From Candidatus Zixiibacteriota bacterium (GTDB lineage Bacteria > Zixibacteria > MSB-5A5 > GN15 > FEB-12): 5,194 bases of DNA. Under the pieces are notes generated by a model. That model did not search any database. It saw only the letters and a program-made list of their open reading frames with translations, and was not told the DNA's origin. Location of the stretch: the NCBI GenBank assembly GCA_030642845.1, contig DAOWMZ010000181.1, positions 1-5,194 on the forward strand, read 5' to 3'. A program made the translations under genes and the position numbers. Shown piece after piece: positions 1-4,166 of the stretch; position 1 is the stretch's first letter, and every line of letters starts with the position of its first letter.

Positions 1-64
1 GAGCCTCACCGGAAATCTTTATAAGAACACGTTTGTACTTTGGACTATTGTCCTCGGAGTCCAT
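1..64 (-). CDS. pyrH: UMP kinase, N-terminal fragment (cut by window edge)
   Basis: Only the first 21 codons are present; the gene continues beyond position 1. The visible protein begins MDSEDNSPKYKRVLIKISGE. The YKRVLIKISGEA stretch is the glycine-containing first strand and loop of bacterial UMP kinase (amino-acid kinase fold), an enzyme that phosphorylates UMP to UDP with ATP in pyrimidine nucleotide synthesis. The ATG lies only 2 nt after the tsf stop. An AGGTGA ribosome site (71-76) sits inside the last tsf codons with 6 nt spacing, so the two genes are probably translationally coupled. The tsf-pyrH order is common in bacteria and supports the call. The rest of the enzyme cannot be seen, so its integrity is unknown. 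Confidence 0.9.
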   Translation of the reverse strand, partial: MDSEDNSPKYKRVLIKISGEA

Positions 65-66
65 AA

Positions 67-660
67 TTATTCACCTAAGCGATAACGAGTGAATCTTGCC
101 ACTTTCATATTTTCACCCAGAGTAGTAATGGTTCCTTTTATGAATTCTTCAACAGTTTTATCACTGTCTTTAACATAGGGCTGTTCCATAAGAACAACTT
201 CGCCATAATATTTATCGATTTTTCCGTCAACAATCTTATCCACGATTTTTTCCGGTTTCCCGTCGTTGATGGCCTGCTGACGATAAACTTCACGTTCTTT
301 TTCGATAGTTTCCTGATCCAGTTCTTCGCGAGTAACGCAAATTGGGGAAGAGGCGGCAATATGCATGGCCAGATCTTTGGCGAAAGTTTTGAAATTATCG
401 GTTCTGGCAACAAAATCGGTTTCGCAGTTTACTTCTACCATAACAGCCAGTTTGTCACCGGTATGGATATATGTTGCTATAACACCCTCTGCTGTGGTAC
501 GCCCTTCTTTTTTGGCTGCTTTGGAGATACCTTGTTCACGAAGATATGTAATAGCTTTTTCAACGTCTCCGTCAACTTCAACCAGAGCTTTTTTGCAGTC
601 CATCATTCCGGCACCGGTCTTATCCCGGAGTTCTCTTACTTGTAATGCATTTATAGACAT
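67..660 (-). CDS. tsf: Translation elongation factor Ts (short form)
   Basis: EF-Ts is the cytoplasmic nucleotide-exchange factor that removes GDP from EF-Tu during elongation. The 197-aa protein opens with the UBA-like N-terminal domain (about residues 5-44), including the signature LRDKTGAGMMDCKKAL at 11-26. The core motif TDFVAR is at 81-86, within CETDFVARTDNF; this segment is known in the family to contact EF-Tu. A C-terminal stretch (about 150-195) ends in GENMKVARFTRY, typical of the family. The length matches the short form (about 200 aa, as in Thermus) rather than the roughly 283-aa E. coli protein with its duplicated core and extra modules. The ATG is preceded by AAAGG with 9 nt spacing and lies 19 nt after the rpsB stop. 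It is probably transcribed together with rpsB and pyrH. Confidence 0.98.
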   Translation of the reverse strand: MSINALQVRELRDKTGAGMMDCKKALVEVDGDVEKAITYLREQGISKAAKKEGRTTAEGVIATYIHTGDKLAVMVEVNCETDFVARTDNFKTFAKDLAMHIAASSPICVTREELDQETIEKEREVYRQQAINDGKPEKIVDKIVDGKIDKYYGEVVLMEQPYVKDSDKTVEEFIKGTITTLGENMKVARFTRYRLGE

Positions 661-679
661 TTCATTTAGCCTTTCTAAA

Positions 680-1459
680 TTATCCCTGGTTGGGCTTCAC
701 CCTATTGGGATCAGGATTCCTTGGTTCTATTCTCTTTTGAGTTTTAGCCTCAGGAGTATCACCAATATTCTGTGGTGTGGCGTTTTTTGCTTCCAGTGCT
801 GCTTCTACCAGAGCACGGATTAATATACGAATTGATTTAATAGCATCATCGTTAGCAGCGATCGGGAAATCAATAAGATCCGGATCGGCATTGGTGTCAA
901 CGATTCCAATTATCGGAATTCCCAAACGTGATGCTTCTGCCACAGCGATCTGCTCTTTATGGGCATCAACTACAACTATCAGTCCGGGAAGATGGATCAT
1001 ATCTTTGATTCCGCCTAATACCTTCTGCAGTTTCTCAGCACTGTTCTCAATACGGGCACGTTCTTTTTTTGTAAATTTTTCAAGTGTCCCGTCGGCTCTC
1101 ATCTTATCAATATCTTTGAGCTTTTTAATTGAGTTCTTGATTGTGTTGAAATTTGTCAGCATTCCACCTAACCAACGCTCGATTACAAAGTAACCACCGC
1201 ATCGAAGGGCTTCGTCTTTTATTACAGCTTTGGCCTGCTTTTTAGTGCCGACAAAAAGAATTGAGCGTCCCTTTTCTACTGTTTCTTTTACTTTTCTCTT
1301 GGCTTGAGTAAGAGCATTGAGAGTTTTCTGGAGGTCAATGATATAAATACCATTTCGTGCCGCAAAAATAAACGGCTTCATTTTTGGGTTCCAACGTCGA
1401 GTCTGATGACCAAAATGGACCCCTGCTTCCAATAAATCTTTTACCTGGGGATCAATCAT
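680..1459 (-). CDS. rpsB: 30S ribosomal protein S2
   Basis: S2 is a late-assembling protein of the small ribosomal subunit. The 259-aa sequence carries the family landmarks in order: [15 protein letters not shown] at 13-27, FVGTKKQA at 69-76, [10 protein letters not shown] at 95-104 and [19 protein letters not shown] at 158-176. [20 protein letters not shown] at 181-200 follows. The coiled-coil region expected in S2 falls around 107-150 and is rich in Lys and Glu. The last 35 or so residues ([15 protein letters not shown] and onward) are a polar, Pro/Asn-rich tail that is probably disordered and typically variable. The ATG has an AAAGGA ribosome site about 6 nt upstream. Unlike its neighbours, the gene has a long 5' gap (142 nt) with its own promoter and a strong hairpin, which suggests separate control of rpsB-tsf. 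Confidence 0.98.
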   Translation of the reverse strand: MIDPQVKDLLEAGVHFGHQTRRWNPKMKPFIFAARNGIYIIDLQKTLNALTQAKRKVKETVEKGRSILFVGTKKQAKAVIKDEALRCGGYFVIERWLGGMLTNFNTIKNSIKKLKDIDKMRADGTLEKFTKKERARIENSAEKLQKVLGGIKDMIHLPGLIVVVDAHKEQIAVAEASRLGIPIIGIVDTNADPDLIDFPIAANDDAIKSIRILIRALVEAALEAKNATPQNIGDTPEAKTQKRIEPRNPDPNRVKPNQG

Positions 1460-1504
1460 GTGATTCCTTTGATATAATTGGTTTAACTTCGTAACGACAT
1501 CAAT

Positions 1505-1543
1505 CCGGATCAGACCCTGTAGAAAGCGGGACCTCTGATCCGG
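1505..1543 (-). promoter_or_regulatory. Perfect 10-bp hairpin in the rpsB leader
   Basis: The arms CCGGATCAGA (1505-1514) and TCTGATCCGG (1534-1543) are perfect inverted repeats. Within the 19-nt loop, CCC (1515-1517) can pair with GGG (1528-1530), leaving a short bulge. The stem lies between the predicted rpsB transcription start (about 1559) and the rpsB ATG, so it would form in the leader RNA. No T-run follows it on the minus strand, so it is not a standard terminator. S2 is known to repress its own rpsB-tsf mRNA in gamma-proteobacteria through the leader. A similar role here is inferred, and an RNase processing site is an alternative. Confidence 0.6.
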
Positions 1544-1565
1544 TCAATCGAAACTGCTTATTTCC

Positions 1566-1594
1566 CTAATAAAAGGGATAACTGTTTTTGTCAA
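1566..1594 (-). promoter_or_regulatory. Sigma-70-type promoter for rpsB-tsf-pyrH
   Basis: On the minus strand TTGACA (1589-1594, perfect -35) is followed after 17 nt by TATTAG (1566-1571, 4 of 6 to the -10 consensus). It begins just 7 nt beyond the rpsI stop and would start RNA near 1559, giving a leader of about 100 nt. The -10 overlaps a small inverted repeat, TCCCT/AGGGA (1563-1567 and 1574-1578), which could be an operator, a weak hairpin at the end of the upstream transcript, or chance. Confidence 0.55.
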
Positions 1595-1601
1595 CTCCAA
1601 A

Positions 1602-1994
1602 TTAACGTTTGGAGTACTGGAACCTTTTGCGGGCCTTTGGCTGACCATATTTTTTCCGTTCAACTTCACGTGCATCCCGGGTAAGAAACCCGCCTTTACG
1701 CAAAGTAGCGCGAAGTTCCGGATTGAATTTCAGCAAGGCACGGGCTACGGCCAAACGGACGGCTCCTGCCTGTCCTGAAAGACCACCACCGGAAGCTTTG
1801 CATTTAATGGAAAACTCGCCAAGCATCTCAGTCGCAATCAATGGTTCCTGAGCATGGGCTACCAACGGATCACGAGTCAAATATTTTTTGCATTCGCGAT
1901 TATTAATCATAAAATCACTTCCACCCTTGGTCATTATGACCCGGGCTACTGATGACTTACGACGGCCGGTAGCTGCATAATTGTCTTGTTGCAT
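1602..1994 (-). CDS. rpsI: 30S ribosomal protein S9
   Basis: S9 binds the head of the small subunit, and in the family its C-terminal tail reaches the P-site tRNA. The 130-aa protein has the usual bacterial length. It starts with the YAATGRRKSSVARV strand (6-19), contains the signature GGGLSGQAGAVRLAVARAL at 69-87, and ends in the highly conserved basic tail KARKRFQYSKR. The final SKR is the tRNA-contacting end. It follows rplM by 11 nt, the near-universal rplM-rpsI pair, and is probably co-transcribed with it. No strong Shine-Dalgarno site is visible (only a GAAAAG-like stretch), so translation may depend on coupling to rplM. Confidence 0.98.
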   Translation of the reverse strand: MQQDNYAATGRRKSSVARVIMTKGGSDFMINNRECKKYLTRDPLVAHAQEPLIATEMLGEFSIKCKASGGGLSGQAGAVRLAVARALLKFNPELRATLRKGGFLTRDAREVERKKYGQPKARKRFQYSKR

Positions 1995-2005
1995 ATACTT
2001 TTCTA

Positions 2006-2440
2006 TTACTTAAGTTTTAATATTTCTGGGTTTTGAGCTTTATGCGGATGCTGGGTATCAGCATATACATGAAGCTTTTTAAACATCTTTCTTCCCAGCC
2101 TATTTTTGGGAAGCATTCTTTTGACTGCCAGTCGGAAAACTTCTTCCGGTCTTTTCAACATCATCTTTTCAAATGTTGTTTCATGCAGACCACCCGGATA
2201 ACCGGAGTATCTGTAATACTTCATCTGGCGAGGTTTTAGTTTGCCGGTCACTTTTACATTCCGAGCATTAACAATAACAACATGATCGCCGGTATCAAGA
2301 TGAGGAGTAAAAATAGGTTTATCTTTACCACGAAGAACATTAGCCACTTTGACAGCTGCACGTCCCAGGATAACTCCGTCTAAATCCAGCACCCACCATT
2401 TTTTATTATGCGGGTCAACTTTAGGTATATATGTTTTCAT
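2006..2440 (-). CDS. rplM: 50S ribosomal protein L13
   Basis: L13 is an early-assembling 23S rRNA-binding protein of the large subunit. The 144-aa length is standard. The N-terminal WWVLDLDGVILGRAAVKVA (15-33) is followed by HLDTGDHVVIVNA (47-59), KYYRYSGYPGG (74-84) and the basic AVKRMLPKNRLGRKMFKKL region (105-123). The C-terminus HVYADTQHPHKAQNP (124-138) is typical. The ATG is preceded by AAGG (2448-2451) at 7 nt spacing. It heads the cluster and lies about 40 nt downstream of a consensus promoter start, so this leader is too short for a large riboregulator. Confidence 0.98.
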   Translation of the reverse strand: MKTYIPKVDPHNKKWWVLDLDGVILGRAAVKVANVLRGKDKPIFTPHLDTGDHVVIVNARNVKVTGKLKPRQMKYYRYSGYPGGLHETTFEKMMLKRPEEVFRLAVKRMLPKNRLGRKMFKKLHVYADTQHPHKAQNPEILKLK

Positions 2441-2485
2441 TCACCAACCTTAAACATTTGTCCAATAACTATAAAACAGCCTACA

Positions 2486-2513
2486 ATTATATAATATTAT
2501 TTTCCGATGTCAA
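2486..2513 (-). promoter_or_regulatory. Near-perfect sigma-70 promoter for rplM-rpsI
   Basis: Reading the minus strand, TTGACA (2508-2513) and TATAAT (2486-2491) are both exact consensus hexamers, separated by 16 nt of AT-rich sequence. The start site would be near 2479, giving a leader of about 40 nt before the rplM ATG. Such strength suits a ribosomal protein operon. Confidence 0.8.
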
Positions 2514-2690
2514 TACGCTATATGAAAAAAACTTACTTAATTACAACATTTTTATAGGCTCTGTTTATTGTCGGTTGTAAGCGGAAGATGTTTAGTCCCT
2601 GTAGCTTACAGTCGTTAAACAGTGTTTTGCCCTGAATTTGAGTAAATAATCTTTTTATTCTCCGCATAATTATTTGTGTTTGTAATAACT
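2514..2690. other. Intergenic region between rplM promoter and HAD gene
   Basis: This is the spacer behind the rplM promoter and after the stop of the HAD gene. No coding frame of convincing length is seen on either strand. It contains a nested inverted repeat (2575-2620) and an AT-only repeat (AAATAAT 2644-2650, ATTATTT 2669-2675). There is no clear GC-rich hairpin plus T-run terminator for the HAD gene, so read-through into the rplM operon cannot be excluded. Confidence 0.5.
2575..2620. repeat. Nested, mutually exclusive inverted repeats
   Basis: TGTAAGC (2575-2581) matches GCTTACA (2603-2609) perfectly. The second arm can instead fold locally as CTGTA-GCT-TACAG (2598-2610), enclosed by TGTTTA (2588-2593) and TAAACA (2615-2620). 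Two alternative foldings sharing one arm are visible. No T-run follows on either strand, so it is not a typical terminator. Function is unknown, and short stems of this kind also arise by chance. Confidence 0.35.
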
Positions 2691-3440
2691 CTATGGGAAT
2701 ATTTCAGTCAGACTGCTTAACTTTAGAATAGTTAGAATGTTTGAATTGTCGTTAGTTGAGGTGTTATTTTCAGGGAGCTTTTTATGATAATAATCATATG
2801 CCGATTGGTCTTGATTGAAGCTGTTATTAATTAGAATAGGTTTGATTCCGCTTGCTAATGCGCCATTGATATCATCATCGGTATCGCCAATATAAACCAC
2901 TTCTTTCGCTTCCAAAGATGTTCGTTGCAGGGCGATTCGGAATATTTCAGGATCAGGTTTTTTATAACCCACTTCTGCAGAAATTATAATTTCCTTAAAA
3001 TAGTGGTTTATATTATAATGTGTCATTATCGAATCGATGTGGGGTGGGTGATCATAATTTGTTATTATAACTAGCTTTTTAGTTTTTCTAAGAAATTGGA
3101 GTGTTTTTTTACAATCCGGTGCCAATATTATCTCTTTTTGCCAGGCATTAGCTGTTAAGTTGGCTGTTTTGTTAATGTAACTCTTATCAAGACAAATATT
3201 AAGGCTTTTACACAATCTATTGATGCGATACTCGTAAACAGTCATTCCATCCTGATTTGATGCCGGTGCATCTTTGTTGAAAAACTGGTCACAATGAGAA
3301 GCGAATTTCTCCTCAGTGATATTGAGTCCTTGAGGAATAAGAAGTTTGTGAAGGGTAATAAGCCAATTATCCCAAGCTTTTGACATATCACCATATTTAA
3401 ATAATGTTCCGAAAAGATCAAAAAAGATACCGTTAATCAT
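2691..3440 (-). CDS. HAD-superfamily hydrolase (probable phosphatase)
   Basis: This 249-aa cytoplasmic protein has the haloacid dehalogenase core. Motif I is FFDLFGTLF (6-14), with the Asp nucleophile at D8 and T12. Motif II is LVIITNYD (123-130), with T127. The conserved Lys is in GYKKPDPEIF (158-167, probably K161). Motif IV is VVYIGDTDDDINGA (181-194), with the metal-binding D186 and D190. A helical cap fills about residues 16-105, as in subclass I enzymes. The usual acid/base Asp two residues after the nucleophile is Phe (F10), a pattern found in DLFGT-type HADs and haloacid dehalogenases. Motif IV with GDTxxxD looks more phosphatase-like than dehalogenase-like. The substrate cannot be read from sequence. 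No Shine-Dalgarno site precedes the ATG, and a lone TATAAT (3488-3493) may serve as its -10. The gene is monocistronic and unrelated in function to the ribosomal cluster. Confidence 0.88.
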   Translation of the reverse strand: MINGIFFDLFGTLFKYGDMSKAWDNWLITLHKLLIPQGLNITEEKFASHCDQFFNKDAPASNQDGMTVYEYRINRLCKSLNICLDKSYINKTANLTANAWQKEIILAPDCKKTLQFLRKTKKLVIITNYDHPPHIDSIMTHYNINHYFKEIIISAEVGYKKPDPEIFRIALQRTSLEAKEVVYIGDTDDDINGALASGIKPILINNSFNQDQSAYDYYHKKLPENNTSTNDNSNILTILKLSSLTEIFP

Positions 3441-3594
3441 AAATCTAATTTGTAATTAAATTGATGGATAGGCAACGAAAATGAATAATTATATAATAAA
3501 TATTGCTTCATTAATATATATTATGCTATTTGAAATATCAGTAATTGGAGGATGAAACATTATAAGTCTTATTGTGACATTGACATAACGTAAT

Positions 3595-3609
3595 GCGCAA
3601 GATCTGCGC
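3595..3609. repeat. GC-rich inverted repeat upstream of promoter
   Basis: GCGCA (3595-3599) and TGCGC (3605-3609) flank AGATC. The dyad stands out in AT-rich DNA and is centred about 23 bp upstream of the -35 box at 3625. That position would suit an activator or repressor site. The arms are only 5 bp, so the regulatory reading is inference. Confidence 0.3.
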
Positions 3610-3624
3610 CGCCTAATATATTGC

Positions 3625-3653
3625 TTGACAATAGGATGTGTATATATTAATAT
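3625..3653 (+). promoter_or_regulatory. Promoter for the secreted-protein / TPR pair
   Basis: TTGACA (3625-3630) is an exact -35, followed by a 17-nt spacer and TAATAT (3648-3653), which matches 4 of 6 -10 positions. Transcription would begin near 3660, giving a leader of about 100 nt before the ATG at 3763. No other promoter of this quality lies before the TPR gene, so both genes may depend on it. Confidence 0.55.
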
Positions 3654-3660
3654 GCTAATG

Positions 3661-3729
3661 GCAAATTATGCGTTTTGCGTGTTGCTTAAATCTTGAAGTT
3701 TTAATGTGGCTACATCTATTTTTTGTAGC
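3661..3729 (+). promoter_or_regulatory. Leader hairpins before the secreted-protein gene
   Basis: Inside the predicted 5' leader, GCAAA (3661-3665) can pair with TTTGC (3674-3678). Further on, GCTACA (3709-3714) pairs perfectly with TGTAGC (3724-3729) across a T-rich 9-nt loop. An AT-only stem follows (TATAATT/AATTATA, 3730-3745). The second hairpin ends about 20 nt before the ribosome site. The stems are short, and any regulatory role is speculative. Confidence 0.3.
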
Positions 3730-3749
3730 TATAATTGTAATTATAATAT

Positions 3750-3756
3750 AAGGAGG
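3750..3756 (+). promoter_or_regulatory. Strong ribosome binding site that fixes the start at 3763
   Basis: AAGGAGG at 6 nt from ATG 3763 is a full-strength Shine-Dalgarno sequence. An in-frame ATG at 3706 has no such site, lies within the leader hairpin region and would put 19 polar residues ahead of the signal peptide. The downstream start is therefore chosen. Confidence 0.85.
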
Positions 3757-3762
3757 CGAAGC

Positions 3763-4071
3763 ATGATAAAGGAGTCACGCCTAATTGCAGCAGTTTTGTT
3801 GTTGTTATTAAGTCTTGCTTGCTTTATCTCTGCTCCTGTCTTTGCCGAAGGTCCCTGGGATGGCGATTCTCAATCTAATGGGGATGATGGTGGTGGTGGA
3901 ATTAACACAGACACTACTGATAATGGAGATGACAGTGACGGTGATGGTGTTTTAAGAGATATTGGTGATGGTGATATTTTTGATTGGGAAATATTGATTG
4001 TAAAATCAATTATTAGAATTATTTTTATTAGTGTCACCCATGGAAGCACTGCGAGTGCATCATTCAATTGA
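3763..4071 (+). CDS. Small secreted Asp/Gly-rich protein with hydrophobic C-terminus
   Basis: I do not recognise a named family. The 102-aa product starts with a clear signal peptide: positive K3/R6, a hydrophobic core LIAAVLLLLLSLACF (7-21) and a probable cleavage site after APVFA (A28). C20 is not in a good lipobox (SLAC), so a lipoprotein is unlikely. Residues 29-76 are extremely acidic (14 Asp, 2 Glu, one Arg) and Gly/Asn-rich. They include DSDGDGVLRD (57-66), which resembles a calcium-binding DxDxDG loop but is not a full EF-hand. Residues 77-91 form a hydrophobic stretch, ILIVKSIIRIIFISV, with K81 and R85. It could be a membrane-associating helix or weak transmembrane segment. A small polar tail, THGSTASASFN, follows. 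The gene has an excellent ribosome site and its own promoter, and lies 95 nt upstream of the TPR gene in the same direction. Possible roles: exported signal precursor, antimicrobial-like peptide with acidic pro-region, or surface protein. None can be decided from sequence. Confidence 0.75.
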   Translation: MIKESRLIAAVLLLLLSLACFISAPVFAEGPWDGDSQSNGDDGGGGINTDTTDNGDDSDGDGVLRDIGDGDIFDWEILIVKSIIRIIFISVTHGSTASASFN

Positions 4072-4114
4072 AACATCTAATGAAGTAAGAGTGTTATGAC
4101 TAAGTAGGTACAGG

Positions 4115-4146
4115 ATTGTAAACAATGTTGCGAATAAATTTGCAAC
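4115..4146 (+). repeat. Two dyads in the gap before the TPR gene
   Basis: The 95-nt gap (4072-4166) contains ATTGT-AA-ACAAT (4115-4126). Immediately after it, GTTGC (4127-4131) is inverted-repeated as GCAAC (4142-4146) across 10 nt. Neither is followed by a T-run, so no terminator separates the genes. They could be a binding site or mRNA structure controlling the downstream start, but short AT-rich dyads are common by chance. Confidence 0.3.
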
Positions 4147-4166
4147 CAGTAGGAAAACATTTTTAA
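4125..4166 (+). CDS. Possible 13-codon leader ORF abutting the TPR start
   Basis: ATG 4125 opens a 13-residue frame, MLRINLQPVGKHF, whose TAA (4164-4166) directly touches the ATG of the TPR gene in the same reading frame. An AGGA (4112-4115) lies 9 nt before this ATG, about as good as the AGGA 12 nt before the TPR start. If translated, it could couple ribosomes into the TPR gene. It may equally be a chance frame, since the evidence is only spacing and a weak ribosome site. Confidence 0.2.
   Translation: MLRINLQPVGKHF

Larger units (their letters stand above)
3441..3762. other. Divergent AT-rich intergenic region (322 bp)
   Basis: This region separates the minus-strand HAD gene from the plus-strand secreted-protein gene. 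It holds a plus-strand promoter (3625-3653), a GC-rich inverted repeat (3595-3609), a tandem TGACAT TGACAT (3575-3586), small hairpins in the predicted leader and an AAGGAGG ribosome site. On the minus side only a TATAAT at 3488-3493 is seen, with no good -35. No convincing additional gene is present. Confidence 0.6.

Noticed and set aside
361..823. Open frames opposite tsf and rpsB (plus strand).
   Set aside because: They lie antisense to highly conserved genes, have Ser/Phe/Ile-rich shadow composition and lack ribosome sites.
1563..1578. TCCCT/AGGGA hairpin as a rho-independent terminator after rpsI.
   Set aside because: The stem is only 5 bp and is followed by AATAAG rather than a T-run; it also overlaps the predicted rpsB -10.
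2522..2630. A plus-strand stretch that looked like a lipoprotein start (ATGAAAAAA and a later IVGC-like box).
   Set aside because: The ATG frame reads MKKLT then stops. The hydrophobic segment with the Cys is in another frame and also has a stop, and there is no ribosome site. It needs two corrections to be a gene.
3552..3593. Thirteen-codon frame MKHYKSYCDIDIT after GGAGG.
   Set aside because: The GGAGG touches the ATG with no spacing, and the frame lies upstream of the predicted promoter, so translation is unlikely.
3706..3762. An upstream in-frame ATG extending the small secreted protein by 19 residues.
   Set aside because: It has no ribosome site and would place a polar segment before the signal peptide. 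ATG 3763 has AAGGAGG at ideal spacing.
3870..4076. Minus-strand frame opposite the small secreted gene.
   Set aside because: Its Ser/Pro-rich repeat composition is the antisense reflection of GAT/GGT codons in the Asp/Gly linker.
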